Below, in pieces: positions 42,584 through 53,048 of a DNA stretch of 64,000 nt (positions are counted from its first letter, which is position 1; each line of letters opens with the position of its first letter). Below the pieces are notes generated by a model. The model ran no database searches, was not told where the DNA came from, and was given only the letters and a program-made list of their open reading frames with translations. Made by a program: the position numbers and the translations under genes. Origin of the DNA: Rhizobium sp. R634 (GTDB lineage: Bacteria > Pseudomonadota > Alphaproteobacteria > Rhizobiales > Rhizobiaceae); NCBI RefSeq assembly GCF_002211305.1, contig NZ_LOKW01000026.1, forward strand, positions 186,001 to 250,000, given 5' to 3'.

Positions 42584-42850
42584 ATGACCCAGCTCCTTTC
42601 CATTTCGGCAAATACCGCTGCTATTGCCGCTGAAACGCTGAGAATACCGCAGCGTGTCGCCAACAGCACCGCCGCGCGCGAATCTCGCCGTCTCGCGGAC
42701 CGGCAACTGAAGGCCGAAAGCACCGAAGGGGTGGACGACCCCTCCAGCATCATTCAATCGACCGAAGTGGCGCTCGACCTGATGACGAAGGGCAACCGCC
42801 AGCCGCAGGCCGGCCTGAAGCAGGCGCTGCAATCCTACGAAGATTTCTGA
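42584..42850 (+). CDS. Small hypothetical protein
   Basis: An 88-residue protein without signal peptide or known motif. The N-terminal SISANTAAIAAETLRIPQRVANSTAARES reads like a helix with weak likeness to the N-terminus of flagellar rod proteins, but the characteristic motif is not intact. The rest is charged and helical. The start is unsure: ATG 42584 or, in frame, ATG 42530; neither has a strong ribosome site. A bidirectional terminator follows its stop, which supports real expression. Confidence 0.5.
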   Translation: MTQLLSISANTAAIAAETLRIPQRVANSTAARESRRLADRQLKAESTEGVDDPSSIIQSTEVALDLMTKGNRQPQAGLKQALQSYEDF

Positions 42851-42866
42851 AGCAACTGCCTCCAAC

Positions 42867-42891
42867 GAAAAGCCCGCGTCGCGGGCTTTTC
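42867..42891. terminator. Bidirectional terminator between convergent genes
   Basis: GAAAAGCCCGC (42867-42877) and GCGGGCTTTTC (42881-42891) form an 11-bp stem with a three-base loop and T-rich flank (CTGTTTTG) on the plus strand; A-rich flank gives T residues on the minus strand. Confidence 0.88.
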
Positions 42892-42910
42892 TGTTTTGAT
42901 CAGTTTCCGC

Positions 42911-43900
42911 TCACTTGCCCTGAGCCGACAGCACCTGCAGCACCAGGTCGATCTTGCCGGCCTTCTCGAAGGTCAGCGTCACCGGCACCGTGTCGCCCTG
43001 CTTGAACGGCGTCTTCACCTTCTGGAACATCAGATGCAGGTTGCCGGGCTCGAGCTTCACGGTCTCACCCGCAGCAATGGCGATGCCGTCCTTCAACTGG
43101 CGCATCCGCATGACGTTGTCCTTGGTCACCATCTCATGGATCTGAACTTCGCCGGCCACGGGCGACGATACCGATAGAAGGCGGTCATCTGTTTTGCCGT
43201 CGTTCTTCACCGTGAAAAAGCCGCCGCCGACCGGCTGGCCGGGCAGCATCGCTTTGGCGAAGGCGCCGGAGATTTCCAGATCGCCGGCTTTGACCGCCTC
43301 GCCGGCCGGCGCGGCAGCTGACATACCGGTCATATCCATGCTGGCCATGTCGCCATGGTCGTGATCCTCGCCGGCGACCACTTTCAAGATCGGCGCCGGG
43401 CTTTTGAGGCTATGGGAATCGCCGCCGTCCTTCGCGACCTGATCCCAAGCCTCGACCGCCTCGCCGCACATCTGCGTCACCGGAAAGGCGAGCGCTGTGC
43501 CGGCCTCAACGCCCGAAACCCTACCCTGGATGACGAAGGTATCGTAGAAGTCGTCGGAGAGGTCGCCGTTCTTCCACCGCACCTCGACCGCGCCTGTTTT
43601 CACCTTGTCGCCATGATTGTCGTAGGTCTTCTGGTAATCGCCCTTGATCACCTCGAGCTCCCAGCCGGCCTTCGGTTGCGGCTTGGCGAAGACGAAGCCT
43701 TCCGGCAGCTTGACCCGCACCTCGGTGGTTGCCTTGCCGTCGCAGCCATGCGGGACCTGCAGCGTCGCGAGAATGGTGCTTTCCTGCGTCGCTTCCTTAT
43801 CGAGGAAGCTCACATGCGCCTCCGCGCCGGCTGCTACGCAGGCGGAAAGAAGGGCGGCGAGCCCCAAGGTCTTGATAGTCTGTGTTTCGATCGTTTTCAT
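42911..43900 (-). CDS. YcnI-like and PCuAC copper chaperone fusion, exported
   Basis: The 329-residue exported protein (signal peptide about 1-28) joins two copper-binding modules. The first (about 29-165) starts with HVSFLDKEATQES, the YcnI/DUF1775 N-terminal histidine being exposed after signal cleavage. A His/Met-rich linker (DHDHGDMASMDMTGM) follows. The second (about 205-325) is a PCuAC domain with the copper motif HEM...MRMR...HLM. PCuAC proteins deliver Cu(I) to the CuA site of cytochrome oxidase. It is followed on the same strand by a DUF2946-like gene. ATG 43900 has a GAGGAGATATCCG site. Confidence 0.92.
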   Translation of the reverse strand: MKTIETQTIKTLGLAALLSACVAAGAEAHVSFLDKEATQESTILATLQVPHGCDGKATTEVRVKLPEGFVFAKPQPKAGWELEVIKGDYQKTYDNHGDKVKTGAVEVRWKNGDLSDDFYDTFVIQGRVSGVEAGTALAFPVTQMCGEAVEAWDQVAKDGGDSHSLKSPAPILKVVAGEDHDHGDMASMDMTGMSAAAPAGEAVKAGDLEISGAFAKAMLPGQPVGGGFFTVKNDGKTDDRLLSVSSPVAGEVQIHEMVTKDNVMRMRQLKDGIAIAAGETVKLEPGNLHLMFQKVKTPFKQGDTVPVTLTFEKAGKIDLVLQVLSAQGK

Positions 43901-43971
43901 CGGATATCTCCTCGCCGGCCTCGGCCTTCTCTAAGGCGAACCGGCTGTTGCGTTCTGATTGCGAGGGAAAA

Positions 43972-44352
43972 TCAGACGAGGATGGGAGGCGCGCGAGAAT
44001 TCGCCCGGCTGACGGCACTTGCCCCGGCAACGGCGGCGGTCTCGATCGGCGCGTTGACGAGCGAGGCGACTTTGCGCCCGAGCCATGAGCCCGCATCGGG
44101 CGTCGGCAACATGACCGAAGCCGACAACCGGCAGACTTCGCAATTCGGTTTGAAGGCGGCCGTCTTGCCATCGTCGTCCTTTGCCGTCACGCAGAGGGAC
44201 GCAAAGGTGCCGTCGGGCAGCATATAGGCGGCGGCGTCATAACCATCTGAAGCGAGGGCTTGTGGCGGCCGGTGGGCAACGCCAAGGAAAAGCAGGCTCA
44301 GTGCGCAAAGCATGCGCAGGAAGAGCGTCGCTTTTAGTCCGGTCTGCCGCAT
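43972..44352 (-). CDS. DUF2946-like small membrane/exported protein
   Basis: A 126-residue protein with a hydrophobic N-terminal segment (LRMLCALSLLFLGVAH). The middle has PNCEVCRLSAS, a Cys-x-x-Cys pair, and the C-terminus ends SRAPPILV, both as in DUF2946-type proteins that often sit beside copper genes. It lies 71 bases upstream of the YcnI-PCuAC gene on the same strand, so the two likely form a copper-related operon. ATG 44352 is chosen; a longer frame to 44394 is possible. Confidence 0.7.
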   Translation of the reverse strand: MRQTGLKATLFLRMLCALSLLFLGVAHRPPQALASDGYDAAAYMLPDGTFASLCVTAKDDDGKTAAFKPNCEVCRLSASVMLPTPDAGSWLGRKVASLVNAPIETAAVAGASAVSRANSRAPPILV

Positions 44353-44516
44353 GAGATCCCCTTCAACAGCATGTCGCGATAGCCGGTTTCGCACCCGAAT
44401 GCAAAAGCAGATTTGCTTGAGATCACGGGCTTACCCCCGGCTGTGGCGACAAAAATTTGTCAGGTCACGACATTTGGTCTTGCCAAGCGCCGTACCCACC
44501 GGATAATTGCGCCAAC
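44353..44516 (+). other. Intergenic region before the glycine riboswitch
   Basis: This stretch lies between the divergent DUF2946-like gene and gcvT. It should hold promoters for both. I could not fix a clear -35/-10 pair. No coding region is credible. Confidence 0.35.
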
Positions 44517-44690
44517 CATGTTGGGAGAATCCGGTGCTTTCGCCACCGGTGCCGAAGGAGCAACCGCCCCGGAAACTCTCAGGCAAAAGGACCAGCAAGG
44601 GGCAGACGGAACTCTGGAGAGAAGCGTTCTCGAAACGCTCGCCGAAGGGATAACAATCTCAGGCGTCAAGGACAGAGGGGGCTCAGGAGA
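44517..44690 (+). ncRNA. Tandem glycine riboswitch upstream of gcvT
   Basis: Two similar aptamers follow each other. The first holds GGGAGAAT, GCCGAAGGAGCAA and GGAAACTCTCAGGCAAAAGGACC; the second holds CTCTGGAGAGAAG, GCCGAAGGGATAACAA and ATCTCAGGCGTCAAGGACAGAGG. These are the conserved glycine-aptamer elements, arranged in the usual cooperative pair. Downstream, stems such as GCGCCTT/AGGCGC (around 44723-44743) sit just before the GGAGG ribosome site. Binding of glycine is expected to switch on the cleavage system. Confidence 0.95.
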
Positions 44691-44760
44691 GAAGCGCGCA
44701 ATCGCGCCTTCAGATTTGAGCCCGCGCCTTTGAGAGAGGCGCAAACCCCGGAGGCGTCTT

Positions 44761-45897
44761 TTGGACGATAATGCTGCCCTGAAGAAAACCCCGCTGCATG
44801 CCCTGCATCTTTCGCTCGGCGCCCGTATGGTGCCGTTCGCGGGTTATGACATGCCGGTCCAATATCCCGCCGGCGTCATGAAGGAACATCTCCAGACCCG
44901 CACCGCAGCCGGTGTCTTCGATGTCTCCCACATGGGGCAGGTCATCGTGAAGGCGAAATCCGGCAGCTACGAGGACGCAGCGCTTGCGCTCGAAAGCCTG
45001 GTCCCCGTCGATATCCTCGGCCTGGCCGAAGGCCGCCAGCGCTACGGCTTCTTTACCGACGAGACCGGCGGCATTCTCGACGATCTGATGATCACCCATC
45101 TCGACGACCATCTTTTCGTCGTCGTCAACGCCGCCTGCAAAGAGGCCGATCTCGCCCATCTGCAAGCCCATATCGGCGACCGTTGCGATATCACTCTCCT
45201 GAACCGCGCCCTGATCGCGCTGCAGGGACCGCGCGCCGTCGAGGTTCTCGCTGAACTCTGGGCCGACGTCGCGGCGATGAAATTCATGGACGTGCGCCAC
45301 TGCCGCCTGCATGACGTTTCCTGTCTGGTCTCGCGGTCCGGCTACAGCGGTGAAGATGGCTTCGAAATCTCGGTTCCATCAGACAAGGCCGAGGATGTCG
45401 CCATGCGGTTGCTCGAGCATCCCGACGTCCAGGCGATCGGTCTCGGCGCCCGAGATTCTCTGCGTCTGGAAGCCGGTCTCTGCCTCTATGGCAACGATAT
45501 CGACACCACGACCTCGCCGGTCGAAGCGGCCCTCGAATGGGCCATGCAGAAGGCGCGGCGCTCCGCCGGCGCGCGCGCCGGCGGCTTCCCCGGCTCCGGC
45601 CGCATCCTGTCCGAACTCGAAAATGGCGCTGCGCGCCGCCGCGTCGGCCTGAAGCCGGAGGGCAAGGCGCCGGTGCGCGGCCATGCCAAGCTCTATGCCG
45701 ATGCCGAGGGCAAAACCGAAATCGGCGAAGTCACCTCGGGCGGCTTCGGGCCTTCCGTCGAAGGCCCCGTCGCCATGGGTTATGTGCCGGTATCCCACGC
45801 TGCCGTAGGCACTCAGGTCTATGCCGAAGTCCGCGGCAAGTTCCTGCCTGTTGCCATCTCCGCCCTGCCCTTCGTCAAGCCGACCTACAAACGTTGA
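44761..45897 (+). CDS. gcvT: Glycine cleavage system aminomethyltransferase (T protein)
   Basis: The 378-residue T protein takes the aminomethyl group from lipoylated GcvH and makes 5,10-methylenetetrahydrofolate and ammonia. Present are ARMVPFAGYDMPVQYP, AGVFDVSHMGQVIV, and YSGEDGFEISVPSDKAEDVAMRLL, DSLRLEAGLCLYGNDID, all folate-site blocks. The start is TTG at 44761, set by a GGAGG site seven bases upstream; the protein then begins like rhizobial relatives. First gene of gcvTHP. Confidence 0.96.
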   Translation: MDDNAALKKTPLHALHLSLGARMVPFAGYDMPVQYPAGVMKEHLQTRTAAGVFDVSHMGQVIVKAKSGSYEDAALALESLVPVDILGLAEGRQRYGFFTDETGGILDDLMITHLDDHLFVVVNAACKEADLAHLQAHIGDRCDITLLNRALIALQGPRAVEVLAELWADVAAMKFMDVRHCRLHDVSCLVSRSGYSGEDGFEISVPSDKAEDVAMRLLEHPDVQAIGLGARDSLRLEAGLCLYGNDIDTTTSPVEAALEWAMQKARRSAGARAGGFPGSGRILSELENGAARRRVGLKPEGKAPVRGHAKLYADAEGKTEIGEVTSGGFGPSVEGPVAMGYVPVSHAAVGTQVYAEVRGKFLPVAISALPFVKPTYKR

Positions 45898-45923
45898 ACC
45901 CTGTTTTCCGAGAGGATATTTCC

Positions 45924-46285
45924 ATGCTGAAATTTACCGCTGAACATGAATGGCTCGAGCTCGACGGCGATGTCGCGACCGTCGGCATCACCACCTTTGC
46001 CGTCGAACAGCTCGGCGATCTCGTCTTCGTCGAGCTGCCGGAAGTCGGCAAGAGCTTCGCGAAGAACGACGACGCCGCGACCGTCGAATCCGTCAAGGCT
46101 GCCTCCGAAGTCTATTGTCCGCTCGACGGCGAAATCACCGAGGTCAACGAGGCGATCGTCGCCGATCCCTCACTCGTTAACTCCGATCCGCAGGGCGCCG
46201 GCTGGTTCTTCAAGCTGAAGCTCAAAAATCGTGCCGATGCCGACAGCCTGCTCGACGAGGCCGCCTATAAGGAGCTCATCGCGTA

Positions 46286-46286
<1 letters not shown>
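45924..46286 (+). CDS. gcvH: Glycine cleavage system H protein
   Basis: The 120-residue lipoyl carrier shuttles the aminomethyl group between the P, T and L proteins. It shows the family core: LKFTAEHEWLELDGDVATVGIT, LGDLVFVELPEVG, and the lipoylated lysine in ATVESVKAASEVYCPLDGEI. LipB (30720) supplies the octanoyl precursor of that lipoate. It lies 26 bases after gcvT; its stop TAA shares its last base with the ATG of gcvP (TAATG). Confidence 0.98.
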
Positions 46287-49150
<2,864 letters not shown>

Positions 49151-49165
49151 CATAAATTCGGCAGG

Positions 49166-49192
49166 CCCCTCTCACGGATTGAGAGGGGCTGC
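49166..49192 (+). terminator. Hairpin after gcvP
   Basis: CCCCTCTCA (49166-49174) and TGAGAGGGG (49180-49188) make a 9-bp stem. Only a weak T context follows (CTGCTTGC), so this is a likely but not strong terminator for the gcv operon. Confidence 0.55.
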
Positions 49193-49359
49193 TTGCGCGT
49201 CGCGCCTGTCATGCACTGCACGAACCCGGGCGACATCCGTTTCGGAGCATAGGGTTCAAATTTAACCTTTCTTAGCAAGTCTCTGTTAGCAATTCGAAAT
49301 GGGCGGTTTCCATTCATCATGGATGTTGCCGCTGATCTCTGTTTTGCGTGCGGGTTCTT

Positions 49360-50400
49360 ATGCGTCCATCGGCTGTGCCAGCAATTCTCCTCGCCACCCT
49401 GATCCTCTCGGGATGCGCCGCCAGTTCCGGCGCCGAAGATGTGCTCACCCCTGTGGCGTCGACGGAAACGACCAATGCGATCACGAAGCCCAGCGGCCCG
49501 ATCCCGGCTGCTGCCGTGGGTGATGCCGCCCCACAGGCAAGCGCGCCGCAGCAGGCGCTGAGCTGGACAGGGCCTATTCCGGAGCCGCAGGCGCTGGTGC
49601 CCGCGGAAAGGCCGGTCGGCATGCCGATGCCGACGGAAAGACCCGTCGCGATGCTCATGCCCGACAACCCGGCGATCGATCCTGGTGCCGGGATGAAATC
49701 GCCGTCGCGCGGGCGGATCTACGGCCACCGTTTCCGCGACGCCAAGCCGATCAACTTTGGTAGAACCTCGCCGAGAAATCTGGCCGTGCACGGCGTCGAC
49801 GTATCGCGCTGGCAGGGCGAGATCGACTGGGAAACGCTGCGAAAGCAAGGTGCGAACTTCGTCTACATCAAGGCGACAGACGGTGGCGATCATCTCGACC
49901 CCATGTTCAAGAAGAACTGGCGTCGCGCCAAGGAAGCCGGCCTGAAACATGGCGCCTATCACTTCTTCTACTGGTGCCGGACAGCCGGCGAACAGGCTGA
50001 CTGGTTCATCCGCAACGTGCCGAGAGAAGCAAACGCGCTTCCGCCCGTCATCGACGTCGAATGGAACGGCGAATCGAGCTGCAAGCGGCGTATTTCGCCC
50101 GCCCGCGTCCGGGAAAAGATGCAGGTGTTCATGGACAAGCTGGAGCGCCATTACGGCCAGCGCCCGATCATCTACACGGCGCCGGATTTCTACCGCGACA
50201 ATTTGAAGGGCCAGATGCTCGACTATCCCTTCTGGCTGCGCTCGGTCGCGGCCCACCCCTCCAAGGTCTATCCCGGCCGCAAGTGGGTCTTCTGGCAATA
50301 TTCCGGTTCGGGTCTTTCTGACGGCGTCGACGGCAAGATCGATCTCAACGTCTTCAACGGCAGCGAAAGCGATTGGCACGACTGGGTGGCGTCGCGATAG
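49360..50400 (+). CDS. GH25 family lysozyme, probable lipoprotein
   Basis: A 346-residue protein with a lipoprotein signal (LILSGC, Cys about 19), a Pro/Ala-rich spacer to about 125, and a glycoside hydrolase 25 domain (about 140-345). The catalytic Asp-containing block is VHGVDVSRWQGEIDWETLRKQGANFVYIKAT and the second acidic block is LPPVIDVEWNG; YPFWLR and VFWQYS complete the fold. It would cleave peptidoglycan between MurNAc and GlcNAc, presumably in envelope remodelling. No phage genes are near. ATG 49360 is chosen over GTG 49348 to give the signal. Confidence 0.9.
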   Translation: MRPSAVPAILLATLILSGCAASSGAEDVLTPVASTETTNAITKPSGPIPAAAVGDAAPQASAPQQALSWTGPIPEPQALVPAERPVGMPMPTERPVAMLMPDNPAIDPGAGMKSPSRGRIYGHRFRDAKPINFGRTSPRNLAVHGVDVSRWQGEIDWETLRKQGANFVYIKATDGGDHLDPMFKKNWRRAKEAGLKHGAYHFFYWCRTAGEQADWFIRNVPREANALPPVIDVEWNGESSCKRRISPARVREKMQVFMDKLERHYGQRPIIYTAPDFYRDNLKGQMLDYPFWLRSVAAHPSKVYPGRKWVFWQYSGSGLSDGVDGKIDLNVFNGSESDWHDWVASR

Positions 50401-50550
50401 CAAGCCGGTCACGGCTCCCTTCTTGTCTCAGTCCGGAACAGGTGGGGCGGTGTGATCTCCGTGCCCGTAGATCTTTGCTAACGCAACGCCTTCAGCATTC
50501 CCTAAGCCATTGCGGGTACAAGCATTCCATTCAGATCTGGGGAACGGCTG

Positions 50551-50853
50551 ATGAGCATATCGGGCATTACCAACATTGCTCTTTCGGGAATGCGGGCGCA
50601 GACGACGCGGATCGGCGCAATCGCCAGCAATGTTGCAAACAGCAGCACGCCCGACTATGCCAGACTGAACACCAGCCTCACCTCCACAGAGCCGGGCGTT
50701 CGCGCCACTTTTGAAGCGACGTCGTCGGACGTGGACCTCGCCACCGAGCTGACCGATATGCTCCAGGCCGAGCAAAGCTACAAGGCGAACGCCGTCGTCT
50801 TCGAAACCGGCGCCGACTTGTGGGAAATGCTGATGAGCATCAAGCGCGACTGA
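50551..50853 (+). CDS. Orphan mini flagellar-rod-like protein
   Basis: A 100-residue protein that keeps both ends of flagellar rod proteins of the FlgC/FlgB kind: SGMRAQTTRIGAIASNVANSSTPDYARLN (rod N-terminal motif) and DVDLATELTDMLQAEQSYKANAVVFETGADLWEMLMSI (C-terminal motif), with hardly any middle domain. In the true rod proteins these helices form the coaxial coiled coil. No other flagellar gene is in this window, so its role is unknown. ATG 50551 follows a GGGGAACGGCTG site. Confidence 0.75.
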   Translation: MSISGITNIALSGMRAQTTRIGAIASNVANSSTPDYARLNTSLTSTEPGVRATFEATSSDVDLATELTDMLQAEQSYKANAVVFETGADLWEMLMSIKRD

Positions 50854-50915
50854 GCGCGCGCTCCTAAGAGAGGTCGCGCCCTAGCTCGGCCGAAATTTTC
50901 CGCAGTCGCGATTCT

Positions 50916-51308
50916 TTAGGAATGCGCCGGTTCGCTCTGGCGCTGTGCGGCAAGGGCCGCAAGGTCGGCGGGCTTCAGTTCGACGGATTCGCCGCAGCCA
51001 CAAGCCGATGTCTGGTTCGGGTTGGTGAAAGTGAAGCCTGAACGGAGCGTCGTCTGCTCGAAGCCCATCTCGGTGCCGAGCAGATAGAGCACGGCCGATG
51101 GTTCGACCCAGACCTTGGCGCCGTCGCGCTCGATCAGATCGTCCTTGGCATTGGGTTCGGTCACCAGGTCGATGGTATATTCCATCCCGGCGCAGCCACC
51201 CTTCTTGATGCCGACGCGAACGCCCTTGGCCTCCGGGCCGGAATTTTCGACGATCGCCTTGACGCGGGCCGCGGCACCGTCCGTCATGCTCATCACTGCA
51301 AAGCCCAT
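50916..51308 (-). CDS. sufA: A-type iron-sulfur carrier protein SufA
   Basis: The 130-residue A-type carrier receives clusters and hands them to target enzymes. Its three cysteine positions are seen: KKGGCAGMEYTID and the C-terminal SACGCGESVEL. ATG 51308 has an AAGGAGAAAAATC site; other in-frame ATGs are seven codons later. It is the last gene of the leftward suf operon, 92 bases after the SufT-like gene. SufA, ErpA and IscA are close relatives; operon context favours SufA. Confidence 0.93.
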   Translation of the reverse strand: MGFAVMSMTDGAAARVKAIVENSGPEAKGVRVGIKKGGCAGMEYTIDLVTEPNAKDDLIERDGAKVWVEPSAVLYLLGTEMGFEQTTLRSGFTFTNPNQTSACGCGESVELKPADLAALAAQRQSEPAHS

Positions 51309-51400
51309 CGGATTTTTCTCCTTCCGCAACCGGGGTCAAGATCCGGCGCTTCGTGATTCAAAATGTAGTCGCGCTGGGTAAACGGATCAATAGCAGCGCA

Positions 51401-51781
51401 TCAATACCAGCCGACAGCGACCTGCGCCTCTTCGGACATGCGGTCCGGCGTCCACGGCGGATCGAAGGTCATTTCGACCTCGACACCGGACACGCCTTCG
51501 ACGGCGCCGACGGCATTTTCGACCCAGCCGGGCATCTCGCCGGCCACCGGGCAGCCGGGGGCTGTCAGCGTCATCATGATTTTCACCATCCGGTCGTCTT
51601 CGATATCGATCTTATAGATCAGACCGAGTTCGAAGATGTCGGCCGGGATTTCCGGATCGTAGACGGTTTTCAGCGCTCCAATGACGTCGTCGCTCAGCCG
51701 CGCCAGTTCATCGGCCGGGATGCTGGAATGCACGATGCCCTCGCGCACGTCGATCTTTTGTTCGCTTTCGTCCAGGCTCAT
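51401..51781 (-). CDS. SufT-like DUF59 Fe-S assembly protein
   Basis: A 126-residue DUF59 (MIP18-family) protein: IGALKTVYDPEIPADIFELGLIYKIDIEDD and MTLTAPGCPVAGEMPGWVENAVGAVEGV with the single conserved cysteine. Such proteins sit in suf operons as SufT and aid maturation of Fe-S enzymes. ATG 51781 has a GAGGAG site; a GTG at 51790 is in frame. It is 12 bases after sufS on the same strand. Confidence 0.92.
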   Translation of the reverse strand: MSLDESEQKIDVREGIVHSSIPADELARLSDDVIGALKTVYDPEIPADIFELGLIYKIDIEDDRMVKIMMTLTAPGCPVAGEMPGWVENAVGAVEGVSGVEVEMTFDPPWTPDRMSEEAQVAVGWY

Positions 51782-51793
51782 TAAGGACACTCC

Positions 51794-53035
51794 TCAGGCA
51801 AAGAACTTGCGCGCATATTCCAGCGCATCGGCCAGCGCATCGACCTCGGCGCGGGTATTGTACATGCCGAAGGATGCACGGCATGTGGAGGTGACGCCGA
51901 AGCGTTTCAAGAGCGGCATGGCGCAATGCGTGCCGGCGCGCACAGCCACACCCTGCCGGTCGATCACCATCGAGACGTCGTGGGCATGAATGCCTGCGAG
52001 TTCGAAGGAAAAGATGCTTCCCTTATCGGGTGCCGTCCCGAACATCCGCAGCGAGTTCACCGATCTGAGACGCTCGGCGGCATAGGCGGCAAGATCGGCC
52101 TCATGGCGGGCGATCGCTTCCCGGCCGATCTTCTCCATGTAGTCGAGGGCGTAACCCAGGCCGATCGCCTGCACGATCGGCGGCGTGCCGGCTTCGAAGC
52201 GATGCGGCGGATCATTATAGGTGACCACATCCTCGGCAACCTCGAAGATCATCTCGCCGCCACCCTGGAAGGGACGCATTTGCGAAAGCCGTTCCTTCTT
52301 GCCGTAGAGCACGCCGATGCCGGACGGGCCGTAGAGCTTGTGACCGGTCATCACATACCAGTCGCAATCGATGTCCTGCACGTCGACCGGCAGGTGCACG
52401 GCGCCCTGGCTGCCGTCGATCAGCACGGGAATGCCGCGCTCATGCGCGATGCGGCAGACCTCCTTGACGGGAACGATCGTGCCGAGCGCATTCGACATAT
52501 GGGTGATTGCGACGAGCTTGGTGCGCTCCGTCAGGCTCTTCTCGAATTCCTCGATATGGAAGGCGCCCTCGTCGTCGACGGGAACCCAGACCAGCTTGGC
52601 GCCCTGCCGCTCGCGAATGAAATGCCAAGGCACAATGTTGGAGTGGTGCTCCATGATCGTTAGAACGATCTCGTCGCCCTCGCCAATCTTCGGCATACCC
52701 CAGCCATAGGCGACGGTGTTGATCGCTTCCGTCGAATTCTTGGTGAAGACGATGTCGTTGACCGAAGGCGCGTTCAGGAAGCGGCGCACCTTCTCGCGCG
52801 CCGCCTCGTAGGCATCCGTTGCCGCATTGGAGAGATAGTGCAGCCCGCGATGCACATTGGCATATTCGTGGCTGTAGGCATGTGAGATGGCGTCGATCAC
52901 CACCTGCGGCTTCTGCGCCGATGCGCCGTTGTCGAGATAGACCAGCGGCTTGCCATGCACCTTTTCCGCAAGGATCGGAAAATCCCTGCGGATGGCTTCG
53001 ACGTCGTATTGTGTGGCCGGTGCTATCTTGTCCAT
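51794..53035 (-). CDS. sufS: Cysteine desulfurase SufS
   Basis: The 413-residue class II desulfurase moves sulfur from cysteine to SufE/SufU or SufBCD. Recognisable are VYLDNGASAQKPQVVIDAI at the N-terminus, the PLP lysine in VMTGHKLYGPSGIGVLYGK, and the active Cys in AVRAGTHCAMPLLKRFG. Class II desulfurases have the short loop seen here. It follows sufD in the operon. The other desulfurase of the operon (57224-58390) is of class I type. Confidence 0.96.
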   Translation of the reverse strand: MDKIAPATQYDVEAIRRDFPILAEKVHGKPLVYLDNGASAQKPQVVIDAISHAYSHEYANVHRGLHYLSNAATDAYEAAREKVRRFLNAPSVNDIVFTKNSTEAINTVAYGWGMPKIGEGDEIVLTIMEHHSNIVPWHFIRERQGAKLVWVPVDDEGAFHIEEFEKSLTERTKLVAITHMSNALGTIVPVKEVCRIAHERGIPVLIDGSQGAVHLPVDVQDIDCDWYVMTGHKLYGPSGIGVLYGKKERLSQMRPFQGGGEMIFEVAEDVVTYNDPPHRFEAGTPPIVQAIGLGYALDYMEKIGREAIARHEADLAAYAAERLRSVNSLRMFGTAPDKGSIFSFELAGIHAHDVSMVIDRQGVAVRAGTHCAMPLLKRFGVTSTCRASFGMYNTRAEVDALADALEYARKFFA

Positions 53036-53048
53036 GGCGGATATCCGA

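Noticed and set aside
49360..50400. GH25 lysozyme as a sign of a prophage
   Set aside because: It carries a lipoprotein signal and no phage genes are near; a host envelope enzyme is more likely.
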